In this document: positions 27,044-35,907 of the stretch, one piece after another | Layout of the letters: every line of letters begins with the position of its first letter | Position numbering within the stretch: position 1 is the stretch's first letter | Source of the DNA: Streptomyces sp. SCSIO 30461 | GTDB lineage: Bacteria; Actinomycetota; Actinomycetes; Streptomycetales; Streptomycetaceae | DNA length: 64,000 nt | NCBI RefSeq assembly: GCF_037023745.1 | Contig: NZ_CP146101.1 | Coordinates: 6,278,001 to 6,342,000 of the forward strand | Direction: 5' to 3' | Program-made: the position numbers and the translations under genes | Notes under the pieces: generated by a model | Database searches by the model: none | The model's input: the letters and a program-made list of their open reading frames with translations, nothing else | Told to the model about the DNA's origin: nothing

Positions 27044-27607
27044 TCAGTGGTAGGCGTGGACCACGGCGTGCCCCTTGCCGCGGCCGATCATCCACTTGTT
27101 CACCGGGGTGGTGATCAGGAATGCGACGACGAAGCCGCCCAGCAGCGCGGACCAGAACAGCCCGTCGGAGAGATGGGCGTCCATCGCGCCCGGCACGAGG
27201 GCGATGATGCCGTTGTCGACCAGTTCCATCACGCCGATCGATACGGTGTCGGCAGCCAAGGCGACCTTGACTGCCGTCTTGAAGCCCAGACCGGCACGAC
27301 GCACCGCGAACAGGGTGAACGAGTAGCCGAAGACGAACGCGAGGGCGATCGCCAGGATCATCGTCGGCACATTGCCCCACATCAGGGCGGTACCGATGAC
27401 CATGCCGAGGATCTCGCCGATGGCGCAGCCGGTGAGGCAGTGCAGCGTCGCCTTGGCCGCTGTGCTCCAGGAAGCCGAGCCATGCACATGGGCGCTCCCG
27501 TGCCCGTCGTGGGTCGCGAGGTCCTGGCTCGCGGGCCCGTGCCGCGTTCGGTGCGCGTCGTGCACGTCGTGCACTTTCGCTGCGCCGCCGTGTGACGTGT
27601 GGTCCAT
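27044..27607 (-). CDS. DUF4396 membrane protein with His-rich N-terminus
   Basis: 187 residues. The first 45 residues are His-rich (HDVHDAHRTRHGPASQDL, HDGHGSAHVHG), a probable metal-binding tail, followed by four TM helices of the DUF4396 domain (LHCLTGCAIGEILGMVIGTAL, MELVDNGIIALVPGAM). A CsoR-type palindrome lies 69-85 bp before the ATG, so copper-responsive expression is likely. No csoR, copA or copZ is in the window. The function of the family is unknown; a metal role is inference from the His tail plus the box. Confidence 0.8.
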   Translation of the reverse strand: MDHTSHGGAAKVHDVHDAHRTRHGPASQDLATHDGHGSAHVHGSASWSTAAKATLHCLTGCAIGEILGMVIGTALMWGNVPTMILAIALAFVFGYSFTLFAVRRAGLGFKTAVKVALAADTVSIGVMELVDNGIIALVPGAMDAHLSDGLFWSALLGGFVVAFLITTPVNKWMIGRGKGHAVVHAYH

Positions 27608-27675
27608 GTCGCGTCTCCCTCTCCCTGCCCCTGTCCGGTGCCGGCCCGGCCGAGCGGGCCGCCCTACAGAACCAT

Positions 27676-27692
27676 ATACCCCCCTGGGGTAT
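27676..27692. promoter_or_regulatory. CsoR-type copper operator
   Basis: ATACCCCCCTGGGGTAT is a near-perfect 17-bp palindrome of the G/C-tract type bound by CsoR repressors of actinomycetes. It sits upstream of the His-rich DUF4396 gene and downstream of DUF305 (both minus strand), so it should control DUF4396. Confidence 0.75.
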
Positions 27693-27727
27693 TCCGGTGC
27701 AGGCGGGACCGAGAGAGAGGGGACCGG

Positions 27728-27758
27728 GGGGCGGGGTGCCGCGCGGGCACCCCGCCCC
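27728..27758 (-). terminator. Terminator after the DUF305 gene
   Basis: GGGGCGGGGTGCC (27728-27740) pairs perfectly with GGCACCCCGCCCC (27746-27758), with a 5-base loop, directly after the DUF305 stop on the minus strand. Confidence 0.75.
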
Positions 27759-27773
27759 GTCGGGCAGCGCTCC

Positions 27774-28424
27774 TTACTGCCGTGGGCCGAGCAGCTCCTT
27801 CATCCGGGTGATCTCGGCCGTCTGGGAGCTGACGATGTCCTCTGCCATCTCCTTGGCGGGCTGGTACACGCCATCGGCTTGCTCGCTCCTGGCCATCGCC
27901 ACCGCGCCCTCGTGGTGCTTGATCATCAGCTTCATGAAGGCGGTGTCGAAGGCCGGGCCCGAGGATTTCCCGAGCTCGTCCATCTCATCGGCGGTCATCA
28001 TCCCGGCGGATCCGCCCTCGGAGTGGGCGGCGTGGCCCATGCCGGCGCCGTCGGCGGGCACCTGCTCACCCCAGGCGACCAGCCACCCGGAGAGCGTCTC
28101 GATCTCAGGGGCCTGAGCCTTCCGGATCTGCTCGGCGAGCTGCCTCACCTCGGTGGAACCGGCCCTGGATGCCGCAAGCTCCGCCATCGTCACGGCCTGC
28201 CGGTGGTGCGGAATCATGCCCTGGGCGAAGACGACATCGGGTGCTCCGTGCGCGCCGGCGACCGCCGACGCTGATGCTGAGGGGGTCGGGGACACGGACG
28301 ACCGCGCGGCGGACTGCCCGGAGGGCCCCTGGTCGTTCGACCCGCAGGCCGCGAGTACGGCAACGGCGGTTCCGGCCATCGCCACGGCGGCGGCTCGGCG
28401 GATGAGGCCTCGGTGTGTGCTCAT
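27774..28424 (-). CDS. DUF305 lipoprotein
   Basis: 216 residues. Signal peptide with lipobox LAAC at about residue 26, a Ser/Pro/Ala linker, then two four-helix DUF305 halves with the hallmark His pairs MIPHHRQAVTMAE and MIKHHEGAVAMA, and a Met/His-rich loop (GMGHAAHSEGGSAGMM). DUF305 proteins are extracytoplasmic, ferritin-like in fold and often near copper-resistance genes. ATG 28424 has GAGGGG about ten bases upstream; longer in-frame starts lack a signal peptide. Confidence 0.85.
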   Translation of the reverse strand: MSTHRGLIRRAAAVAMAGTAVAVLAACGSNDQGPSGQSAARSSVSPTPSASASAVAGAHGAPDVVFAQGMIPHHRQAVTMAELAASRAGSTEVRQLAEQIRKAQAPEIETLSGWLVAWGEQVPADGAGMGHAAHSEGGSAGMMTADEMDELGKSSGPAFDTAFMKLMIKHHEGAVAMARSEQADGVYQPAKEMAEDIVSSQTAEITRMKELLGPRQ

Positions 28425-28726
28425 GGTGGTGCGACCCCTCGAAAGCCTCCAAGAGCTCTTGGAGGCGGTGAAAGACGGAAATGAGAGCGCCCGGAGGCAC
28501 GCCACACCGATCCCGTGTCGGGGAGGGGGTGGCGCGCGGTGCGCTCCAGGGCCGTTCGTTTGGATCAGGCCGGATCAGGGAGCGGGGCCTGGTGCATGGG
28601 GCCTCCCCCGGCCCCGGGCCGAGGTGACGGGCGCAGGACGGAGAAGGGAGGCTGGGTGTCCCCCAGGCGGAGCCAGAGGGAGCGGCACCAGGGCACGCGG
28701 GCCCGGCAAGATCCAGACGAAAGGAC
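28425..28726. other. Intergenic, no gene seen (DUF305/DUF6153 gap)
   Basis: 302 bp holding the DUF305 promoter and the 3' end of the DUF6153 transcript. I see no conserved frame, only GC-rich runs and imperfect repeats. Confidence 0.4.
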
Positions 28727-29131
28727 CTAGATCCGCAGGAGTTGCAGTTCTGCCAGGTCGGGCGGCGCCCGACCGGTCGCCGTCGTACCGCCGCAGCGGC
28801 CGACCGGCGAGACCACCGGAGCGCCGCCGCCGTGGGCGGAGGCCAGGGCGGGCGGCATATACGGAGCACTCGTGCCGCCCGCGGCGCAGGTCGCGTCGGC
28901 ATGGTCCGTATGCCCTCCGGCGCCACCGTCGGCGGTGTGCCCGCAGGGATCACTGCCGCGATCGACGCCGATGCCGTGTCCGGCGTGGGCACCCGCGCCC
29001 GGATGCGCGCCGACCGTGGCCGGCACCCCCGGCGCCAGACCGTGCATCGCCAGCAGGCCGGCCAGCACAGCCAGTACCAGCAGCAGCCCGTACATCGCCG
29101 ATCGGCGGCTCGGCGTCAGGCTACTGGTCAC
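28727..29131 (-). CDS. DUF6153 family protein
   Basis: 134 residues: short basic N-terminus, one TM/signal helix (GLLLVLAVLAGLLAMHGLAP), then a low-complexity His/Gly/Cys-containing region (CGHTADGGAGGHTDHADATC) and a conserved end (APPDLAELQLLRI). I recall this pattern as DUF6153, common next to DUF305 genes in Streptomyces. The His and Cys content suggests metal handling outside the membrane, unproven. GTG start at 29131. Confidence 0.7.
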   Translation of the reverse strand: MTSSLTPSRRSAMYGLLLVLAVLAGLLAMHGLAPGVPATVGAHPGAGAHAGHGIGVDRGSDPCGHTADGGAGGHTDHADATCAAGGTSAPYMPPALASAHGGGAPVVSPVGRCGGTTATGRAPPDLAELQLLRI

Positions 29132-29219
29132 GGCCGCATCGTATCCCGGGTTCCTGTGGCGGCCGAGGCTGCCTCAGGCGCGGCGGACCGCGCCCGCCGT
29201 CGCCGTACGCGACCCGAGG

Positions 29220-29525
29220 TCAGCCCTGCTGCCCCTGCTCCCCCTGACCCGGCTGCCCGCCGCCCGGAGCACCGCAGCCGCCACCGGGACCGCCCCGGCC
29301 GCCGGGCGGCATGGCTGTGGGAGCGCCGGTCGGCATACCGGACGGCGGGGCGCCGGTCGGCATACCGGACGGCGGTCGGCAGTTCTGGTTCCCCGAAGCG
29401 CCACTGCCCGAGGATGACGAGGTGCCGCCCTTCGGGGACGAAGCGTCGTCCGAGCCGCAGGCGGTCAGCAGCAACGGGGACAGCGCCAGCAGGGCGACGG
29501 CCGGTACGAGACGTGCACGCTTCAT
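29220..29525 (-). CDS. Small Gly/Pro-rich lipoprotein
   Basis: 101 residues. Clear lipoprotein signal with lipobox LLTAC at about residue 21, a Ser/Gly linker, then a tandem GMPTGAPPS/GMPTGAPTA repeat and a Gly-Gln-rich tail with one Cys. ATG 29525 is the start that gives a proper signal peptide (MKRARLVPAVALLALSPLL). Function unknown; it belongs to the same minus-strand group of extracytoplasmic small proteins. Confidence 0.65.
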   Translation of the reverse strand: MKRARLVPAVALLALSPLLLTACGSDDASSPKGGTSSSSGSGASGNQNCRPPSGMPTGAPPSGMPTGAPTAMPPGGRGGPGGGCGAPGGGQPGQGEQGQQG

Positions 29526-29950
29526 GAGACAGCTCCACAAGTCGAAGAGACCCTGACGCGGAGCACTTCATCAACCTCGCTTAGGCCCTTCTTGGGCCCG
29601 CTCTGTGCGCCGCCCGTCAATCGGGTAAAGCACGGCCCAAAAGACCGCGCTGACCTGCGGATCGACCTTTCGCCCCCGACGGTGCCCTGATACGGAGCCG
29701 TGACAGTACGGCCTCCCACCGTCGACTCCGCGGCACGGCGCACCCGTTTCGCGGGCCAGGAGACCTTGGGCCGGAGTCCAGCACAGCCCTGTCCCATGAG
29801 CCGGGCGAGGCGCCGGTCATGTGGGGCTCAACGGCCAGGCCCTCCGGCGCAACGGCGGTCTGTTAGCTTCCTCGGAAGCCACATCAAGCACGGCGGCCGC
29901 ACGACTCACCGCCTGAGCGAACCAGTTCGAGAACGAAGGGACCCTAACCC
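29526..29950. other. Intergenic, no gene seen (divergent promoters)
   Basis: 425 bp between the divergent lipoprotein and the small membrane protein. It contains GGCCC/GGGCC inverted repeats near 29583-29597 and AT-richer patches near 29620-29640 and 29860-29940 that could be promoters. No convincing reading frame. Confidence 0.4.
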
Positions 29951-30298
29951 GTGGGCGCTATCGTCCTTGTCGTCGGGATCATAGGCGCCGGAGCCGTGGT
30001 TGGCGCCGTCGTCGTATTCGCGGTGTATCAGAGCCGCCGGACTCGCGGTTCAGCCCCGGTTCTCCCCGGGCCCGCTGCCTTCCCACCGCATCAGCAGAAC
30101 CACGCAGGCGGGCAGCAGCCCTACCCTGCCCCCTACCAGGGACACCCCGACCCTGCCGGACAGCCGCCCCAGCACCACAATCCCGGCGGGCCGTACCAGG
30201 CTCCCGCGGCGCCGGGCCAGGGGTATTCCGTTCCTCCCGCGCAGTCCCCGGAGCACCCCAACCCCTACCTCCAACAGCCTCCGTATCAGGGGCAGTAG
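29951..30298 (+). CDS. Small membrane protein with Pro/Gln-rich tail
   Basis: 115 residues: one N-terminal TM helix (IVLVVGIIGAGAVVGAVVVFAVYQ) then RRTR and a disordered tail rich in Pro, Gln, Tyr and His, with repeated PYQ/PYP motifs. GTG at 29951. The tail is probably cytoplasmic by the positive-inside rule. No named family recognised. Confidence 0.6.
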   Translation: MGAIVLVVGIIGAGAVVGAVVVFAVYQSRRTRGSAPVLPGPAAFPPHQQNHAGGQQPYPAPYQGHPDPAGQPPQHHNPGGPYQAPAAPGQGYSVPPAQSPEHPNPYLQQPPYQGQ

Positions 30299-30431
30299 GC
30301 AGGCGCGCCGCGATGGCGGTGCCGTACTTCACGGCTTCCGGGGTAGCTCCCATGCCGACGGCTCGCACTCCGGGCTGTCGGACGACGCACCGCGACGGCC
30401 TCCGCCGCCGACCGTGCCCCACGGGCCGCGG

Positions 30432-31325
30432 TCAGGCCGCCTCGGAGCGATCGGACGGCCCGGCGGTGGCAGCCGCTTCCCGCAGGGCGTCCAGCAGGCA
30501 GCGCAGGACAGGCTGTTCGAGGGTGGTCTCCCGTGCGGCGGCCGAGATCACCCGGACCGGCTCGGGGTTGCGTACCGGGCGCACGACGACGCCTGGGTGC
30601 CGGTTGCGCAGCCCCAGTCGCGGCATCAGGCCGACACCGAGTCCGGCCGCGACGAATCCCTGCGCGGTGGCGTAGTCCTCGCTCTGGATGACGAAGTCGG
30701 GGCTGAAGCCGGCCGCCGCGCAGGACTCGATCACCGGCTCCAGGCACGGGCCGGGTGGCTCACTGCCGACCCGCTGCTCGCCGGAGAGCTCGTTCAGGTC
30801 GACGATCTCCTTGCCCGCGAGCGGATGTCCGAGGGGCAGCACGGCGGCGTACGGGTCGTCGAGGAGACGGACGGTACGGAAGCCGTGTCCGGCGCGACCT
30901 TGCACCTGGACGACCAGCGCCAGATCGGCCCGGCCCCGTACCACCTCATCGAACGGGTCCTCCGGATCGGTGAGTTCGAGGTCGATGCGAATGCCCGGGT
31001 GCTCGGCGCGGAGCCGGGCGAGCGCTGGTGCCACCAGTGTGGAACCAGCCGTGGCGAAGTAGCGGACCGACAGGCGGCCGGTACGCCCGGCGCGGAGGTC
31101 GGCGAGAGCGGTCTCCGCCTGGGCGACAGCCGCGCTGATCAGCGCCGCGTGCTCGGTGAGCAGCAGGCCGGCGGCCGTGGGACGCACGCCGCGACCGGCC
31201 CGTTCCAGCAGAGCGGTACCGGCCTGCTTCTCCAGCGCCGCCACCTGCTGACTCACCGTCCTGGGCGAGGACCTCAGCGTTCGCGTGGTCCTGGGAATGG
31301 CCGTCGTGCTCGTCGGCGTGGGCAT
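30432..31325 (-). pseudogene. LysR family regulator, N-terminus lost
   Basis: From about 31265 down to the stop the frame reads a good LysR regulator: the end of the recognition helix (PRTVSQQVAALEKQAG), wing and linker (ERAGRGVRPTAAG), and the substrate-binding domain (LSVRYFATAGSTLVAPALARL ... GLGVGLMPRLG). The first 25 or so residues of the helix-turn-helix are missing, replaced by non-homologous Thr/Pro/Arg-rich codons in all three frames, so DNA binding should be lost. The break near 31260-31290 looks like a deletion junction; on the plus strand the same spot opens into a TM-plus-RRRR segment. It could still be annotated as a shorter CDS. Confidence 0.6.
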
Positions 31326-31519
31326 GACGCGCCGGCGACGGGCCGCGCCGACAGCAGGGAAGCAGGCCACCGGGCAGCCGGCCGCCGACGCCACGCCTCC
31401 CGAGGCGCCTCAGGCCGAGGAACCGCGGACCGACGAACCACGAGCCGATGAGCCGACCGACCTCGAACCGGTCGGCAGCACCCGGGCCGGCCGCACCGCG
31501 CGCCCTGATCATGCGCGGA

Positions 31520-31548
31520 AGGGGCGGCCGCTCGGCGCGGCCGCCCCT
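31520..31548 (-). terminator. Terminator after the P-domain protease
   Basis: AGGGGCGGCCGC (31520-31531) pairs perfectly with GCGGCCGCCCCT (31537-31548), loop TCGGC, 47 bp after the stop of the minus-strand S8 gene. Confidence 0.75.
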
Positions 31549-31594
31549 CACTGCTGGTCACACACCGGACCTGCACGGTCCGGCGCCGAGGGCG

Positions 31595-33169
31595 TCAGAA
31601 CTGGAGGCCCCAGGAGTCGATCCTGCCGGTGTCGTAGCGGGCGTTGTCGCTCACCCGCAGCTTCCAGGTGCCGTTCGCGACCTCCGATGAGGCGTTCACG
31701 GTGTAGGTGGTGTTGATGTTGTCGCTGCTGCCGCCGGTGCCGTACGACTTCAGCGTGTACGCCGTGCCGTCAGGGGCGACGAGCTGGACCTGGAGGTCGC
31801 CGATGTAGGTGTGCACGATGGCGACCGGCACCTGGAGCGCGGCGGGTGCGTTGCCCGAGACGCCGCTTACGGTGACGGGTGACTCCACGGTGGTGTTGTC
31901 GCTGATCGCGTAGTCCGCGGTGTTCTCGAACTTCGGTCCGGGCGGTGTGGTGGTACCGCCGCCGACGTACAGCAGCCGGTTCGGCGAGCCGGTGCCCGGG
32001 TTGCCCACCACGTTCGAAGTCGCCGCTGTGGTCAGTGCCGAGGACACCTGCGCCGGGGTGGCGCTCCGGTTGTCCGCCAGGTAGAGCGCGGCGGCACCGG
32101 CGGCGTGCGGGGCGGCCATCGAGGTGCCGGAGATGGTGTTGGTGGCGCTGTCGCTGGTGTTCCAGGCCGAGGTGATGGACGAGCCCGGAGCGAAGATGTC
32201 CACCGCGCTGCCGTAGTTGGAGAAGCTGGAACGGGCGTCGGAGTTGGTTGTGGAGCCGACGGTGATGGCCTCGGCCACCCTGGCCGGGGAATAGTTGGAG
32301 GCGTTGGCACCGCTGTTGCCCGCCGCCACGGCGTAGGTGACGCCGGACGCGATGGAGTTGCGGACAGCGGTGTCCAGAGCGGTGTCGACGCCGCCGCCGA
32401 GGCTCATGTTGGCGACGGCCGGCTTGACGGCGTTACGGGTCACCCAGTCGATGCCCGCGACGACCTGGGCGGTCGTACCGGAACCGGAGTTGTTCAGGAC
32501 GCGGACACCGACGATCTTGGCCTTCTTGGCGACACCGTAGGATCCGCCGGCGACCGTGGCGGCGACGTGTGTGCCGTGGCCGTTGCCGTCCTGCGCCGTG
32601 TTGTCGTTGTCGATGGCGTCGTAGCCGTATGTGGCGCGTCCGCCGAAGTCGCCGTGGGTGATGCGGACACCGGTGTCGATGACGTACGCGGTGACGCCTT
32701 CCCCTGCGGAGTCGGGGTACGTGTAGCTCCGGTCGAGCGGCAGCGCGCGCTGGTCGATGCGGTCCAGCCCCCAAGAGGGCGGGTTCGGCTGGGTGCCGGA
32801 GATGGTGAACACCCGGTTCTGCACCACGGATTCGACGGCGGGGTCGGCCGCGAACTTCCGGGCCTGCGCCTCGGAGAGCTCGACGGCGTATCCGTTGAGG
32901 GCGGCGCTGTACGTCTTCTTGATCTTCGCGCCGTACTCCGCGGCGAGTGCCTTGCCCGCCTTGGAGCCGGCGTCGGCGGCGGTCTCGTCGAGGGTGACGA
33001 TGTAGCTGCCGGCGATGGCACCGGGGACACCCGCGTTCTCGATCACGCCCACCGGAGCGGGCTCTGCCGCGGTGGCCGGGAAGGTGGAGGCGGCACCAAG
33101 TGCCAGGGCGGCGACGGCTGTCGCGGCGGCCGCGGACAGTCTTCGTCGCGAGATACGCATCACGGACAT
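31595..33169 (-). CDS. Secreted S8 protease with C-terminal P domain
   Basis: 524 residues. Signal peptide (LSAAAATAVAALALGAASTF), I9 propeptide (AGSYIVTLDETAADAG), S8 catalytic domain with VTAYVIDTGVRITHGDF (Asp), GHGTHVAATVAGG (His) and GTSMAAPHAAGAAAL (Ser), then a proprotein-convertase P domain (YAISDNTTVESPVTVSG ... GTWKLRVSDNARYDTG). ATG 33169 has GAGGAGG eight bases upstream; a second in-frame ATG three codons on is less likely. An extracellular protease, probably nutritional or developmental. Confidence 0.9.
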   Translation of the reverse strand: MSVMRISRRRLSAAAATAVAALALGAASTFPATAAEPAPVGVIENAGVPGAIAGSYIVTLDETAADAGSKAGKALAAEYGAKIKKTYSAALNGYAVELSEAQARKFAADPAVESVVQNRVFTISGTQPNPPSWGLDRIDQRALPLDRSYTYPDSAGEGVTAYVIDTGVRITHGDFGGRATYGYDAIDNDNTAQDGNGHGTHVAATVAGGSYGVAKKAKIVGVRVLNNSGSGTTAQVVAGIDWVTRNAVKPAVANMSLGGGVDTALDTAVRNSIASGVTYAVAAGNSGANASNYSPARVAEAITVGSTTNSDARSSFSNYGSAVDIFAPGSSITSAWNTSDSATNTISGTSMAAPHAAGAAALYLADNRSATPAQVSSALTTAATSNVVGNPGTGSPNRLLYVGGGTTTPPGPKFENTADYAISDNTTVESPVTVSGVSGNAPAALQVPVAIVHTYIGDLQVQLVAPDGTAYTLKSYGTGGSSDNINTTYTVNASSEVANGTWKLRVSDNARYDTGRIDSWGLQF

Positions 33170-34055
33170 GTGAGGGATCCTCCTCAAAGGTGGTGCGTTG
33201 ACGTGGGGGAATCGACAGGGGCATGACAACCATGACGCGGTGGGTAGCCGCGAAACAGTCATGCCGCCGTCTTCCGACAGGTTGACTGATCCACAAAAAA
33301 CCCACAAGAGTCCGAGGTGGCCTGTATCACAGGACAATTGCCCATGGTTGTAAACCCGTTGGCTCCGCTCGGGCTTCCTGCCGAGTCGCCTACCCCCATG
33401 CACCTGCGCAGACTGCCGATTTCCGCGGCGGGGAGAGGCTCCATTCAGTGCGCGACCCGAACCGCGCTGGGTGGCACAGGGCACGGGTCCAGCGGTACTT
33501 CGAGCACGTAGGGCCGCGCCGAAGGCCGGGGGCATACGTCCGGCCCCGGAGCACGCCTCCACCGCGAACCGTTGGTCGCGAGAGGAGGTGCTGATCCGGC
33601 GTCACCGGACCAGGGTGGCAGCCGCAGTCCTCCGGGGCCGTCGGGTCCCTGGCCCGCAGGGGCCCGACGGCCGCGGCGATCGACGACACCTGCGGTCCGG
33701 AGGACACGCCGCGCGGTGTCCGGCCGTGGTCCTGTTCCCCACTCGCGAATGCGGGCCTGGATCGAGGTCTCCCTTCCTCGGCAGAAGGATGACGCCTCGT
33801 AGCGGAACGTCGCCTCCGATGTGACGCGAGCCGGCCATGAAGAGCCCCCACCAGCCCACATACGCGACGGACATGTCCGCGATCGGGCATCGACCCTCGA
33901 CGATCGTCGTGGCGGCACTCGACGTCACCCGGCGTAGGGGACCCGTAAAGACGGCGCGGTGAGCCGTCAGAACGGCGTCAAGGCGGGCAGTGTGGTGGCC
34001 GAAACGCGGTTTCCTCGACTGGTCCGAGAATCCGCATCTCTTTCAGGAGCAACCG
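33170..34055. other. Long non-coding gap before kdp, with hairpin
   Basis: 886 bp without a supportable gene. It contains the S8 promoter region with a small palindrome CCTGTATCACAGG (33321-33333), an A-tract near 33293, and a strong hairpin at 33638-33670 (14-bp arms with one G-U pair, 5-base loop). A degenerate GGGCCnnnnGGCC box lies at 33660-33672. Open frames here are composition artefacts. The last 90 bp should hold the kdp promoter. Confidence 0.45.
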
Positions 34056-34139
34056 ATGGCCGACGTGGCCTTCGTCGTCACCACGATCGCGGTCCTCGCG
34101 CTGGTGGCCCTCGTCGCCAAGGGGGTGGCGAAGCTGTGA
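34056..34139 (+). CDS. 27-residue membrane peptide ahead of kdpF
   Basis: ATG 34056 has AGGAG seven bases upstream and opens a 27-residue frame with a single hydrophobic helix ([20 protein letters not shown]) and a Lys-rich end. Its stop overlaps the GTG of kdpF (GTGA). I recall similar tiny proteins before kdpF in other actinomycetes. It may be a structural micro-subunit or a coupling leader for the Kdp operon. Confidence 0.6.
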   Translation: MADVAFVVTTIAVLALVALVAKGVAKL

Positions 34140-34234
34140 CCGCCGAAACCGTGGAGAACGTGGCCGGCCTCGTCGTGGCCGCCGCCCTGCTGGGCTGTCT
34201 CGTCCTCGCCCTCGTCAAGCCCGAGAGGTTCTGA
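34136..34234 (+). CDS. kdpF: K+-transporting ATPase subunit KdpF
   Basis: 32-residue single-helix protein ([20 protein letters not shown] then VKPERF), matching the size and C-terminus of KdpF, which stabilises the KdpABC complex. GTG start overlaps the stop of the preceding micro-ORF by four bases; kdpA follows after 8 bp. Confidence 0.8.
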   Translation: MTAETVENVAGLVVAAALLGCLVLALVKPERF

Positions 34235-34242
34235 GCACAGAT

Positions 34243-35907
34243 ATGAGCCCCCTCGTCGCTGCCGTGCTGCAACTGCTCGCGTTGATCGCCGCACTCGCAC
34301 TGGCCTACCGACCCCTCGGTGACCACATGGCCGGGGTCTACTCGTCCGACAGGCACCTGCGTGTCGAGAAGTGGATCTACAAGGCCATCGGCGCCAACCC
34401 GAACGCCGAGATGCGCTGGCCGGCCTATCTGCGCGGCGTCCTGGCCTTCTCAACCGTCAGTGTGCTCTTCCTCTATCTGCTGCAGCGCGTCCAGGGCAGC
34501 CTGCCGGGCTCGCTCGGCTTCGCCTCCATCGACCCTGACCAGGCTTTCAACACCGCCGCGTCGTTCGGCACGAACACCAACTGGCAGTCGTACTACGGCG
34601 AGCAGGCCATGGGACCTGTCGTACAGACCGGCGGCCTCGCGGTGCAGAACTTCGTCTCCGCGGCTGTCGGGATCGCGGTCGCGGTGACACTGGTGCGCGG
34701 CTTCGCCCGCTCCCGCACCGGTGAGCTCGGCAACTTCTGGGCCGATCTGGTCCGCGGCACCGTCCGCATCCTCCTCCCGCTGTCCGTGATCGGCGCGATC
34801 GTGTTGGTCGCGCTCGGCGCGATCCAGAACTTCGCCGGCATCCACGAGGTCGGCCAGTTCATGGGCGGCTCCCAGCAGTGGAACGGCGGTGCGGTCGCCT
34901 CCCAGGAGGCCATCAAGGAGTTGGGCACCAACGGCGGCGGCTACTTCAACGCCAACTCCGCCCACCCCTTCGAGAACCCCACCCCCCTCTCCAACCTGTT
35001 CGAGATCTTCCTCATCTTGTTGATCCCGTTCTCGCTGACCCGCTCCTTCGGCAAGATGGTCGGCAGTGTGAAGCAGGGGTACGCGGTCCTCGCCACGATG
35101 GCGACGATCTGGATCGGGTTCACCGCGCTGATGATGTGGACCGAGTTCCACCACGGCGGCCCGGCCTTCGACCTCGCCGGTGGTGCGATGGAGGGCAAGG
35201 AGACCCGCTTCGGCACCGGCGGCTCGTCGATCTTCGCGGTGGCCACCACGCTCACCTCCACCGGTGCGGTGAACTCCTTCCACTCCTCGTTCACCGGATT
35301 CGGCGGCGGCATCACGATGCTGGGCATGCAGCTCGGCGAGATCGCGCCGGGCGGTGTCGGTTCCGGCCTCTACGGCATGCTGATCATGGCGATCATCGCG
35401 GTGTTCATCGCCGGACTGATGGTCGGCCGCACTCCTGAGTACCTCGGCAAGAAGATCGGCACCCGCGAGATCAAGCTGGCCGCCCTGTACATCCTGATCA
35501 CCCCGACACTGGTGCTCTGCTTCACCGCCACTGCGATGGCCCTGCCCACCCCAGCCCGCTCGATGACCAACAGCGGTGCCCACGGCTTCTCCGAGATCCT
35601 CTACGCCTACACCTCGGGCGCCAACAACAACGGCTCCGCGTTCGCGGGGCTCAACGCCGACACGCAGTGGTTCAACACCACCATCGGTCTCGCCATGCTG
35701 CTCGGCCGGTTCCTGCCGATGGTGTTCGTCCTGGCACTGGCCGGCTCGCTCGCCGAGCAGCAGCCGGTTCCCGCCACCGCGGGCACGCTGCGTACCGACA
35801 AGCCGCTCTACACGGGCCTGCTGGTCGGCACCATCGTGATCATCACCGGTCTGACCTACTTCCCGGTGCTGGCGCTGGGCCCGCTCGCCGAAGGGCTGGC
35901 GTCATGA
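34243..35907 (+). CDS. kdpA: K+-transporting ATPase subunit KdpA
   Basis: 554 residues, about ten TM helices, the channel-like K+-binding subunit. Selectivity-filter-like loops are visible: [13 protein letters not shown] near residue 107, [20 protein letters not shown] near 228, [12 protein letters not shown] near 340 and [14 protein letters not shown] near 460. Stop overlaps the kdpB ATG as ATGA. No kdpDE sensor genes lie in the window. Confidence 0.95.
   Translation: MSPLVAAVLQLLALIAALALAYRPLGDHMAGVYSSDRHLRVEKWIYKAIGANPNAEMRWPAYLRGVLAFSTVSVLFLYLLQRVQGSLPGSLGFASIDPDQAFNTAASFGTNTNWQSYYGEQAMGPVVQTGGLAVQNFVSAAVGIAVAVTLVRGFARSRTGELGNFWADLVRGTVRILLPLSVIGAIVLVALGAIQNFAGIHEVGQFMGGSQQWNGGAVASQEAIKELGTNGGGYFNANSAHPFENPTPLSNLFEIFLILLIPFSLTRSFGKMVGSVKQGYAVLATMATIWIGFTALMMWTEFHHGGPAFDLAGGAMEGKETRFGTGGSSIFAVATTLTSTGAVNSFHSSFTGFGGGITMLGMQLGEIAPGGVGSGLYGMLIMAIIAVFIAGLMVGRTPEYLGKKIGTREIKLAALYILITPTLVLCFTATAMALPTPARSMTNSGAHGFSEILYAYTSGANNNGSAFAGLNADTQWFNTTIGLAMLLGRFLPMVFVLALAGSLAEQQPVPATAGTLRTDKPLYTGLLVGTIVIITGLTYFPVLALGPLAEGLAS

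Noticed and set aside
33602..33928. 108-codon minus-strand frame in the pre-kdp gap
   Set aside because: No known domain, no ribosome site, and composition shifts half way; treated as non-coding.
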